Shown: piece by piece, positions 16,888-24,751 of the stretch
Position numbering within the stretch: position 1 is the stretch's first letter
How the letters are laid out: each line of letters opens with the position of its first letter
From: Catellatospora vulcania
GTDB taxonomy: Bacteria; Actinomycetota; Actinomycetes; Mycobacteriales; Micromonosporaceae
Assembly: GCF_009720385.1 (NCBI RefSeq)
Contig: NZ_WARX01000001.1
Span: 1,426,001 to 1,490,000, forward strand
Reading direction: 5' to 3'
Length of the DNA stretch: 64,000 bases
Made by a program: the position numbers and the translations under genes
The notes under the pieces: generated by a model
Seen by the model: only the letters and a program-made list of their open reading frames with translations
The model's database searches: none
What the model was told of the DNA's origin: nothing

Positions 16888-17778
16888 TCAGGACTTGTGG
16901 GGATCGGAGCCCTTCGGGGGGAGGAACTGCATCCGGGCGAGCAAAACCATCCAGACGGCGAAGCCGACGAGGAAGGTCAACCACGACCAGGTCCAGCCTA
17001 TGGTGAAGCTGAGCAGGAGGAAGGCGGCGGAGGAGACGGTCCACACGACCACGGTGTAGATGCCGAACCGGGCGGCGGCGGCCGGGTCGCCCGCGAACAC
17101 GTCACCCATCTCCTGGTGCTCGCGCTGCAACCGGACCATCCACGGCTTGTGGCGGTTGGTTTGGGTCACGCCCAGGTAGGTGAAGGCGACGGCAGAGGCG
17201 ATCAGCAGGACACCGGCGGCGACCAGCAGCCCCACCGGCCACTCGGGACTGGCGGCGGCCACGCACCCGGCTCCGGCCAGGCCCACTGTCGTGGCCACGC
17301 CGTAGCCGATCGCACGACCGGTCGGCAGGGGATAGCTGGATGTCGTCTCCTGCCGCAGCGCGTCGGTCACGATGACGCCGCCGGCGACCGCCAGCACCGC
17401 GATGGCGACCGGCTGCCAGTCCAGCGCCGCCGTGTCGAACACGGACCACACGAGCACGCCCAGTGCGGCCGCCGCCAGCAGTGACAGCAGCAGCGTCCGT
17501 ACGACGTAGCCGGGCCGTGGCCGGACCCGCTGGTCGAGCCATGCGGCCGTGGACGGCGCCGCGGCGGCGTCGGCCACGATCGAGCGGATGTCACCCAGCT
17601 CGGCCATCGCGCGCTGCGCGGAGACGGCGCTGCTGACGCCGGACTGTTCGAGTTCGGCCATCCGGGCGACGAGGTTGGCGCGCATCTCCTCCTTGAGATC
17701 GCGGGCCTCCGGGGTCATCTCGATTCCGGCGAACGCCTCGTCGAGGAGGCGGTGGATCGCCAGGCTGTCATCGGTCAT
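16888..17778 (-). CDS. HAAS-domain membrane protein, PadR partner
   Basis: 296 residues from the ATG at 17778, overlapping the PadR gene by 11 bases. The first 90 residues carry a HAAS-type signalling region (LKEEMRANLVARMAELEQSG, then AMAELGDIRSIV). Several hydrophobic segments follow and the C-terminus is membrane-embedded (GWTWSWLTFLVGFAVWMVLL). Such proteins are regularly encoded after PadR regulators and are thought to link membrane state to gene control. No enzymatic motif is visible. Confidence 0.75.
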   Translation of the reverse strand: MTDDSLAIHRLLDEAFAGIEMTPEARDLKEEMRANLVARMAELEQSGVSSAVSAQRAMAELGDIRSIVADAAAAPSTAAWLDQRVRPRPGYVVRTLLLSLLAAAALGVLVWSVFDTAALDWQPVAIAVLAVAGGVIVTDALRQETTSSYPLPTGRAIGYGVATTVGLAGAGCVAAASPEWPVGLLVAAGVLLIASAVAFTYLGVTQTNRHKPWMVRLQREHQEMGDVFAGDPAAAARFGIYTVVVWTVSSAAFLLLSFTIGWTWSWLTFLVGFAVWMVLLARMQFLPPKGSDPHKS

Positions 17779-18187
17779 TGCTGCCGCCTTTGGGTCGCGT
17801 GGTGCCCGTGCGGGCAGGTTTGCCGAGCTTGAGCAGGGTGTCGATGAGGCCCCGGGTGATCTCCCAGGCGCCCACGTTGTCGTCGTACACGGCACGTCCG
17901 GCATCGGTGATGCGGTAGTACTTGCGGCGGCCGCCCTGGGTCTCGTCGCCCCAGTAGGCCTCGACGAGGCCGTCCTTGAGCAGGCGGCGGTAGCTCGCGT
18001 AGAGCGTCGCCTCCTTGATCTCGTAGGCGCCGCCGGTGGCATCCCGGATCGTTTTGAAGATCTCGAAGCCGTAGCTCTCGCCCCGGCTCAGGACCGCCAA
18101 CACGATCGTGTCGGTATGCCCACGCAGGAGGTCGGCGGCGAAGGCGTCGCTCGCCAGAAAGGTATCGCTGTCAGATATCTCGGGCAC
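17768..18187 (-). CDS. PadR family transcriptional regulator
   Basis: 139 residues with the winged-helix pattern DTIVLAVLSRGESYGFEI, EATLYASYRRLLKDGLV and RRKYYRITDAG, diagnostic for PadR. It is first in a two-gene operon with the HAAS membrane protein, with which it overlaps. AGTACT repeats just upstream may be its own operator. Confidence 0.92.
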   Translation of the reverse strand: MPEISDSDTFLASDAFAADLLRGHTDTIVLAVLSRGESYGFEIFKTIRDATGGAYEIKEATLYASYRRLLKDGLVEAYWGDETQGGRRKYYRITDAGRAVYDDNVGAWEITRGLIDTLLKLGKPARTGTTRPKGGSNDR

Positions 18188-18191
18188 GTCG

Positions 18192-18214
18192 AGTACTGTA
18201 ACAGATAAAGTACT
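18192..18214. promoter_or_regulatory. Paired AGTACT repeats upstream of padR
   Basis: Two AGTACT hexamers (18192-18197 and 18209-18214; each self-complementary) lie 5 bases before the PadR start, with an AT-rich spacer. They would overlap the promoter and suit autorepression. Inference from position. Confidence 0.5.
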
Positions 18215-18268
18215 TGAGTTGGCAAGGGTCGTCCCGGGGTCGCCGGACGGTCGGTCCCTGGCGTCACA

Positions 18269-18655
18269 TCACCGCAGGTCCCGCCGCAGCGGGTGGTCGT
18301 CCGGGATCTCGACGAGCACGATGGCCACGCCGTCCGGATCCTCGATCCACATCTCGTCCAGGCCCCACGGCTCACGCCGCGGCTCGCGGGCGATCGTCAC
18401 GCCCAGCGCCGCCAGGCGCTCATGCTCGGCCCGCAGGTCACGGACCTGCAACCAGATGCGGATCGGGCCGGCGGGTCCGCCGTCGGCGCGGCCGGACACC
18501 TCGAGCAGGCCCTGGCCGAGGAAGAAGACCAGGCCGGGATCGTCGGGCGGCCCGAACTCGCGGTACACCGCCAGCCCGAGCACCTCCCGGTAGAAGCGAC
18601 GCGACGCCGCCGGGTCCGACGGCCGGAGCAGGATCCGGCTGCTGAGCACATCCAT
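18269..18655 (-). CDS. VOC family protein
   Basis: 128 residues with the glyoxalase-like pattern SRRFYREVLGLAVYREFG at the N-terminus and GLDEMWIEDPDGVAIVLVEIP at the C-terminus. The Glu in WIEDPDG occupies the usual metal-ligand position. It is monocistronic and separated from padR by 81 bases. Function beyond the fold cannot be given. Confidence 0.85.
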   Translation of the reverse strand: MDVLSSRILLRPSDPAASRRFYREVLGLAVYREFGPPDDPGLVFFLGQGLLEVSGRADGGPAGPIRIWLQVRDLRAEHERLAALGVTIAREPRREPWGLDEMWIEDPDGVAIVLVEIPDDHPLRRDLR

Positions 18656-18821
18656 GAACCGATCATCCCGCGATACGCCACATTAGTTGCACGTACCGAC
18701 GAATGCGCATACGCTGACCGACGCGCGGATGAGTCAGGGCAGCGATCAGCGATCAGGCACACGTGCCTGCGGGCATGACGCGATCCGCCCCTGTCCTTGG
18801 GGCCTCCTCCAGAGGTAGGTC

Positions 18822-20216
18822 ATGAAAAGACTGCTCACATCCGTCGGTGTCGCCGTGCTGGCCACCGCCGCGTCCATCCTCGTCGCCGTCAGCCCCGCTG
18901 AGGCGGCCGTCGGCCTGCACATCAGCGGCCGCAACATCGTCGAGGCCAACGGCCAGAACTTCATCATGCGCGGGGTCAACCACGAGCACGTCTGGTTCAC
19001 CGGCCAGACCAGCTCGTTCGCCAACATCAAGGCCGCCGGCGCCAACACCGTCCGGGTGGTGCTGGGCAGCGGCAAGCGCTGGGGCCCGTCCAACGACGTC
19101 GCCAACGTCATCTCCCTGTGCAAGCAGAACCGGCTGATCTGTGTCCTGGAGGTGCACGACACCACCGGGTACGGCGAGGACGGCGCGGCCGCCACCCTCG
19201 ACGAGGCCGTCAACTACTGGATCAGCCAGAAGAGCGCGCTGGTCGGCCAGGAGAACTACGTCGTCATCAACATCGGCAACGAGCCGATCGGCAACACCAA
19301 CGCCGGACAGTGGACCGCGGCCACCGTCGCGGCCATCCAGAAGATGCGCACCAACGGGTTCCAGCACCTGCTCATGGTCGACGCGCCGAACTGGGGCCAG
19401 GACTGGCAGTACGTCATGCGCGACAACGCCCAGACGGTGCTGAACGCCGACACGTCCCGCAACACCGTGCTGTCGATCCACATGTACGACGTGTTCAACA
19501 CCGCCACGGCGATCCGCGACTACCTCGACCGGTTCCAGAACAACGGCTGGCCGCTGGTCATCGGTGAGTTCGGCTGGCAGCAGTCGCCGAACAACGTCGA
19601 CGACCAGACCCTGATCGCCGAGGCCAACGCCCGCGGCCTGGGCTACCTCGGCTGGTCCTGGGCCGGCAACAACGACCCGTACCTGGACATGACGGTCAAC
19701 TTCGACCCCACCCAGCTCACCACCTGGGGTCTGCGGCTGTTCAACGGCGCCAACGGCATCAAGGCCACCGCCAAGGAGGCCACGATCTTCGGTGGCACGC
19801 CCTCACCGAGTGCCTCCGCGTCGCCGCGCCCGTCGGCGTCGCCCAGCACCTCGCCGAGCGCGTCCCCGCGGCCGAGCTCCTCGCCGTCGCCCAGCGCGTC
19901 GCCGTCGCCGGGCGGGCGCGGCTGCACCGCCGTGTACGCGATCACGGGCCAATGGCCCGGCGGCTTCCAGGCCGACGTGAAGGTGACCGCGGGCAGCGCG
20001 GCGATCACCAGCTGGACCGTGACCTGGACGTACGCCAACGGCCAGACCGTCACCCAGGCCTGGAGCGCCACGGTGACCAGCAGCGGATCGGCGGTGACCG
20101 CCCGCAACGTCAGCTACAACGGCAGCCTGTCCGCCGGGGCGAGCACCAACTTCGGGTTCCTCGGCTCGTGGAACGGCACGAACGCCGTTCCCGCGGTGTC
20201 CTGCACCGCGAGCTGA
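18822..20216 (+). CDS. Secreted GH5 endo-beta-1,4-mannanase with CBM2
   Basis: 464 residues. A Sec signal peptide (about 1-28, ending AEA) is followed by a GH5 catalytic domain to about residue 326. Its opening GLHISGRNIVEANGQNFIMRG then VNHEHVWF matches actinobacterial GH5_8 mannanases. The acid/base is Glu154 in NIGNEPIGN and the nucleophile Glu249 in VIGEFGW. A Ser/Pro linker (about 327-366) leads to a CBM2 cellulose-binding module starting GCTAVYAITGQWPGGF. The enzyme cuts mannan in plant walls while the CBM tethers it to cellulose. An endoglucanase function is the alternative. The gene stands alone and ends at a strong hairpin. Confidence 0.88.
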   Translation: MKRLLTSVGVAVLATAASILVAVSPAEAAVGLHISGRNIVEANGQNFIMRGVNHEHVWFTGQTSSFANIKAAGANTVRVVLGSGKRWGPSNDVANVISLCKQNRLICVLEVHDTTGYGEDGAAATLDEAVNYWISQKSALVGQENYVVINIGNEPIGNTNAGQWTAATVAAIQKMRTNGFQHLLMVDAPNWGQDWQYVMRDNAQTVLNADTSRNTVLSIHMYDVFNTATAIRDYLDRFQNNGWPLVIGEFGWQQSPNNVDDQTLIAEANARGLGYLGWSWAGNNDPYLDMTVNFDPTQLTTWGLRLFNGANGIKATAKEATIFGGTPSPSASASPRPSASPSTSPSASPRPSSSPSPSASPSPGGRGCTAVYAITGQWPGGFQADVKVTAGSAAITSWTVTWTYANGQTVTQAWSATVTSSGSAVTARNVSYNGSLSAGASTNFGFLGSWNGTNAVPAVSCTAS

Positions 20217-20220
20217 TCGC

Positions 20221-20259
20221 CGGTCGAGGGCCGGGCGGTCACCGTCCGGCCCTCGACCG
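20221..20259 (+). terminator. Hairpin terminator after the mannanase gene
   Basis: A 14-bp perfect stem (20221-20234 with 20246-20259), which can extend inward to a tight loop, 4 bases after the stop codon. Confidence 0.75.
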
Positions 20260-20344
20260 CACGAGGCGGCGTACCACGCAGGCTTGCCCGCCGTCGCCAC
20301 GGCCGCCCGGACCAGGCCTTGCCACTACCTGCCATGCTCGGTCC

Positions 20345-20986
20345 GTGCCGACCGTCTACCGCAGCAGCAAGCGCCTTCGCGGCCGCAGCCGCCGTACCCG
20401 CGTACTGCGCACGCTCGGCATCCTCGCGGCCGTCGCCGTCGTGGCCGCCGCCGCACTGTGGCTCTGGCCGGCCGGACCCCGCCCCCTGTTCCAGCTGCCC
20501 GCCGCGTGCGGCGAGAAGTGGCAGCTGGGCACCTATCCCGGCCACGGGGCGGACGACGTCGACATGTTCCCGATGTCCGGGCAGTCCTGGGGGCATCCCG
20601 TGCTCGCGTCCTACGGCGGGACGGTCGTCGAGGCCGGGATCAACGGCGAGCTGGGCGGGCGGACGCCGCAGAACCCGCAGGGCCCGCGAGGTAGCGGCGG
20701 CGGCTACTGGGTCAAGATCGATCACGGCGGCCGGTGGACGACGGTGTACATGCACCTGCTCGAACCGCCGATGGTCGAGCAGGGCCAGCGCGTCGAGCAG
20801 GGCCAGCAGATCGGCAAGGTCGGCAGCACCGGCGACTCGGGAGCGGCGCACCTGCACTACGAGCAGCGCCGCGGCCTGGAGACCGTGGAGAGCTTCTTCG
20901 ACGGCGCGGCCTCCGGCATCACGCACGACGACAAGGAGTACACCGTCCTGCGTACCAGCAACAACTGCGTCGGCAGGAAGCGGTAG
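20345..20986 (+). CDS. M23 family metallopeptidase, membrane-anchored
   Basis: 213 residues from the GTG at 20345; no good RBS, so the start is tentative. A basic N-terminus and one hydrophobic segment (about 25-43) anchor a LytM-type domain outside the membrane. The zinc ligands are the His and Asp of YPGHGADDVD and the second His of AHLHYEQ, with MHLLEP between. M23 enzymes cleave peptidoglycan cross-bridges or activate other wall hydrolases. No partner is adjacent. Confidence 0.82.
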   Translation: MPTVYRSSKRLRGRSRRTRVLRTLGILAAVAVVAAAALWLWPAGPRPLFQLPAACGEKWQLGTYPGHGADDVDMFPMSGQSWGHPVLASYGGTVVEAGINGELGGRTPQNPQGPRGSGGGYWVKIDHGGRWTTVYMHLLEPPMVEQGQRVEQGQQIGKVGSTGDSGAAHLHYEQRRGLETVESFFDGAASGITHDDKEYTVLRTSNNCVGRKR

Positions 20987-21067
20987 CCGACCGGCCGGGA
21001 CCGTTGCTCATCGACCGCTTCGCGGGCAGGCATTCACTCCCGGAAGCCGCCGATCCCGAACGGTAGG

Positions 21068-23227
21068 GTGCGGATCGTGGACGGGTTCGAGGGTTTCATG
21101 CGCACCGCGACAGGTCACGCTCCCCACCCGTACCAGGCGCTGCTGGCCGCCGACGGGCTGCCCGAACGGCTCAGCGCACCGACGGGGGCGGGTAAGAGCG
21201 TCGCGGGCGTGCTGCCCTGGCTCTACCGGCGGCTGGTCGCCGCGCCGGAGAGCACGCCGCGCAGGCTGGTGTACGTGCTGCCGCAGCACAGCCTGCCCGA
21301 TCAGCTGCACGATCGGATCGGGCAGTGGCTGGGCAGGCTCGGCTACGCCGACGAGGTCGGCCTGCACCAGATCACCGACGGCCGATGGCGGCGTCATCCC
21401 GAGCGCACGGCGATTCTCGTGGGCACCCATGACCTGGTGCTGAGCCGCGCCCTGATGCGCGGATTCGGCGACGCGACCGAGCTGGCCCCCGTCTCGTACG
21501 CGCTGCTGCACACCGACACCCAGTGGGTCTTCGACGAGATGGACCTGCTCGGCCCCGCGCTGCCGGTGACCGTCGAGCTCCAGCGGCTGCGCGACGAGGT
21601 CGGCACGCCCTCGCCGACCAGTACGATGTGGATGTCGTCGGATGCGTCTCTCGCCTCGGTCCGGCGGATCACCCGGCTGGACGTCGACCCCGCGCACTAC
21701 CTCGACGGGCTCGTCGACGCGCTGACGGCCGCGCATGTCCCCGGCACCCAGACCATCGCCGTGCTCAACACGGTGGAGCGGGCGCGGGCGCTGTACACGG
21801 CGCTGCGCGACACGGGACGGGACGTCCTGCTGATCCACCCGCGGTTCCGGGCCGCGGACCGCCGGCGTCTGCTTTCGGAGCTCGGCGAGACCGGGCACGA
21901 CCGTATCGTCGTCTCGGCGCAGGCGCTGGAGGCCGGGATCGACGTCTCCAGCCGCACGCTCCTGACGGAGCTCGCCCCCGTGAGCGCGATCGTGCAGCGG
22001 GCAGGGCGCTGCAACCGCTACGGCGAGCACCCCGAAGGCGGGGACCTGCTCTGGTGCGAGCCGCCGAGCGGCGGAGATCCTGACGCGGCACGCTGGCTGC
22101 TCGCACCCGACAGGCCGCCGGTCCGCCCGGACACCCCGCACCGTCCGGTCCTGCGCCTGCGCGACCTGCTGGAGCTGTTCGACACCGCCGAGCCCGACCC
22201 GGACGTCAGCCGCTGGATCTGCGACGCCGCCGACCTCACGATGATGGTCGCCTGGCGCGACGGCGAACCCTCCGACGAGCAACCCGGCCCCGGCCGCGAC
22301 GAGCTCTGCCAGGTCCCGCTCGCCGACCTGCGGCAGCGCGACCACGCCTGGGTGCGGGACCGGTGGGACGGCCACTGGCGGCCCGCGGCGGCCGGGGACT
22401 TCCAGCCCGGCGCGACCGTGTTGCTGCAGGCCGAACACGGCGGCTACCTGCCGGACGAAGGCTGGGCCCCGGAAAGCCGCACCCCGGTGACGGCCCTGGC
22501 CCCGCCTCCCGGCACGCAGACCTTCGCCTGCACCAGGTGGGTCAGCCTCGACCAGCACCTCATGGAGACCGAGGAGGAGGCGCGCCTGCTCCTCGACGCC
22601 CTGCCGGGCCTGCCCGCCGAGCAGCGGGAGGCCGTGGCCCGCGCGGCCCGTTACCACGACCTCGGCAAATGCCACGAGGTCTTCCAGGAGATGCTGCGCG
22701 CAGGCGGCGGCGACTTCCCGGACGGCCTGCTGGCCAAGTCCGCAGCCCCCTACAACACGGGCCGCTCCCGCCGGCCGCACTTCAGGCACGAGCTGGTCAG
22801 CGCGCTGATCCTGCCGGACGGACAGCCGCTGATCAACTACCTGGTCGCGGCACACCACGGCAAGGTGCGGATCACCGTGCGCCCGGCGGGGGAGGAGGCG
22901 CCCTTGCTCATGGGCGTGCGCGACGGCGACCGCACCCCGCCGATCGAACTGTCCACCGGCGAGCGCTTCCCCGCCCGCTCCCTGCAGACCGACATCTTCA
23001 CGACCGGCCCGTGGACCGAACGGGCCAAGACCCTCCGCGACGGCCTCGGTCCCTTCCGGCTCGCCTACCTCGAGACCCTGGTCCGCGTCGCCGACTGGCG
23101 GTCCAGCGCCCGCCACGACGGCCCGGTCCCACCGGGTGACGGCGAACCCGGCCAGGGCGTCGGTGACGATTCCCAGCCTCCAGGGCCGGGCGGGCAGGAC
23201 GAGATCCAGCGCGGTGGACCGGCCTAG
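21068..23227 (+). CDS. cas3: Orphan CRISPR-associated Cas3 (helicase with C-terminal HD nuclease)
   Basis: 719 residues from a GTG; a GTG at 21077 is also possible. The SF2 helicase core is N-terminal: Walker A APTGAGKS (37-44), DEMD box (156-159), an SSDAS motif III (190-194) and motif VI QRAGRCNR (310-317). The HD nuclease is C-terminal: YHDLGK with His530-Asp531, HFRHELVSA and AAHHGKVR. Helicase-then-HD is the order seen in type I-G (old I-U) Cas3, the reverse of most Cas3. No other cas gene or repeat array occurs in the window. Its neighbours are an M23 peptidase and a converging esterase that overlaps its stop by 4 bases. It may be a leftover, a trans-acting Cas3, or repurposed. Confidence 0.82.
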   Translation: MRIVDGFEGFMRTATGHAPHPYQALLAADGLPERLSAPTGAGKSVAGVLPWLYRRLVAAPESTPRRLVYVLPQHSLPDQLHDRIGQWLGRLGYADEVGLHQITDGRWRRHPERTAILVGTHDLVLSRALMRGFGDATELAPVSYALLHTDTQWVFDEMDLLGPALPVTVELQRLRDEVGTPSPTSTMWMSSDASLASVRRITRLDVDPAHYLDGLVDALTAAHVPGTQTIAVLNTVERARALYTALRDTGRDVLLIHPRFRAADRRRLLSELGETGHDRIVVSAQALEAGIDVSSRTLLTELAPVSAIVQRAGRCNRYGEHPEGGDLLWCEPPSGGDPDAARWLLAPDRPPVRPDTPHRPVLRLRDLLELFDTAEPDPDVSRWICDAADLTMMVAWRDGEPSDEQPGPGRDELCQVPLADLRQRDHAWVRDRWDGHWRPAAAGDFQPGATVLLQAEHGGYLPDEGWAPESRTPVTALAPPPGTQTFACTRWVSLDQHLMETEEEARLLLDALPGLPAEQREAVARAARYHDLGKCHEVFQEMLRAGGGDFPDGLLAKSAAPYNTGRSRRPHFRHELVSALILPDGQPLINYLVAAHHGKVRITVRPAGEEAPLLMGVRDGDRTPPIELSTGERFPARSLQTDIFTTGPWTERAKTLRDGLGPFRLAYLETLVRVADWRSSARHDGPVPPGDGEPGQGVGDDSQPPGPGGQDEIQRGGPA

Positions 23228-24624
23228 GGCGCGTCCCGCCGACGGGGGCCGAACCGCCGGACGGTCGTGCGCCTGCCCGCGTACGGCGTCCAGCCCTGCG
23301 CGGTCAACGCGGCCGCGCCGTCGGCGGCGAACGACAGCCACGCCGAACGCAGCCCGCTGCCGTGCTCGGTCACGTCCTGCCAGGTCTGACCGGTCAGCAT
23401 CGGTGTCTGCGCCCACGCGGCCTCGTCGCCGAACAGCCACGGCAGGTCGCTGCAGTGCCCGGCCCGGTACGGCGACGCCGAAGGCGGGCCGTCGATGCCG
23501 TACGCGAAGACCCGGGCCCCGGCCCCGGCCAGCAGCCTGGCGAACCGCCGCGTCGGCCGGGTGAAAGCCGTCCAGGTCACCATGCCGATGACCCCGTTCT
23601 CGACGACGCGCCCGACCAACGGCACCCGCCGGGAGATCGGGCCGCCGGCCAGGAAGTACGCCATCTCGCGCCGGGTGGTGCCGAGCACCACCTCGAGGTC
23701 CTGGGCGCCCGCCCGGCACGCGGCCAGCCAGCCGGCCGCGTCGGGCAGCGGATCCGCGCCGGCCACCGGCCCGTACGCCGGGGTGAACCCGCGTCCGGAC
23801 ACGTCCCGTTCGGCCGCCTGCTGCGCCGCGAGCACCTGCTCCAGCGAAGCCGCCAGCGGATCGCCACCGAGCCGGGCGAGGAAGCGTTCGCCCAACCGCC
23901 CGGTGTCGGCGGCACCGCCCAGCCCCAGTCCGAGCGGCGGGCTCTGCAGCACGACCCGGCGGAACAGCGGCCGTGCCCGCGCCACGCCGAGCAGGCAGGC
24001 GATCGAGTGGGCGCCGGACGACTGCCCGACCAGCGTCACGTTGCCGGGGTCGCCGCCGAGGTCGGCGGCGTTGTCGCGGACCCAGCGCAGGGCCTCGATC
24101 TGATCCAGCAGGCCCAGATTGCCGGGGGAGACGCCGGGCGCGGCCAGGTAGCCCAGCGCCCCGAGCCGGGAGTTGACGCTGACCACGACGACGTCGCCCT
24201 CGCGGGCGAGCCGGTCGGTCCGGTAGCGGTCCCAGGACCCGGCGCCGGAACGGTACGAGCCGCCGTGCAGCCAGACGATGACCGGCCGCTGCGCCCCGTC
24301 GGCCGCCGGGGTGACGATCGTCAGGTTCAGGCAGTCCTCGGACTGCACGCCGATCTCGGGCCGCCCGCCCGCCGAACCGGGCCGGGCCTGCGGCTGCGGG
24401 CTGACCCCGCCGTGCTCGACCGCGTCACGCACGCCCGGCCAGGCCGGTTCGGGCACCGCCGGGCAGAACCGCGCCGCGGTGGCGTACCGCACGCCGCGCA
24501 ACACCGTCAGCCCGTCCTCTCGCCGCCCGCGCAGCGTGCCGCCGCGGACGGTGACCAGCACCTCCGGCGCGGCCGGGTCGGCTGCGGTCGTTTCACCACC
24601 GGGAGCGGGGGACTGGGGTGGCAC
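23224..24624 (-). CDS. Carboxylesterase, type B family
   Basis: 466 residues from the GTG at 24624, chosen because AAAGG lies upstream and because the longer frame to 24780 would overlap the neighbouring gene. The nucleophile motif is GQSSGA after GGDPGNVTLV, the oxyanion hole is WLHGGSY, and EDCLNLTI is a further family signature. Such enzymes hydrolyse carboxylic esters of varied substrates. There is no signal peptide, so it is probably cytoplasmic. Its stop overlaps that of cas3 on the other strand. Confidence 0.88.
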   Translation of the reverse strand: MPPQSPAPGGETTAADPAAPEVLVTVRGGTLRGRREDGLTVLRGVRYATAARFCPAVPEPAWPGVRDAVEHGGVSPQPQARPGSAGGRPEIGVQSEDCLNLTIVTPAADGAQRPVIVWLHGGSYRSGAGSWDRYRTDRLAREGDVVVVSVNSRLGALGYLAAPGVSPGNLGLLDQIEALRWVRDNAADLGGDPGNVTLVGQSSGAHSIACLLGVARARPLFRRVVLQSPPLGLGLGGAADTGRLGERFLARLGGDPLAASLEQVLAAQQAAERDVSGRGFTPAYGPVAGADPLPDAAGWLAACRAGAQDLEVVLGTTRREMAYFLAGGPISRRVPLVGRVVENGVIGMVTWTAFTRPTRRFARLLAGAGARVFAYGIDGPPSASPYRAGHCSDLPWLFGDEAAWAQTPMLTGQTWQDVTEHGSGLRSAWLSFAADGAAALTAQGWTPYAGRRTTVRRFGPRRRDAP

Positions 24625-24751
24625 GGGCGATCTGGCCTTTCGTTCGGCGGTCTGCGTCGACGGCCGGACGGGGCGAGTCCGCGCATGACGCGACGACCTC
24701 ACGATATTCCGGAGACACCGGTGGATGCACCTCGGCGGGGTGCCCGTCGGG

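Noticed and set aside
23136-23564. Plus-strand frame after cas3 that might have been another cas protein
   Set aside because: It lies opposite the carboxylesterase coding sequence, whose motifs are clear, and has no Cas-like pattern.
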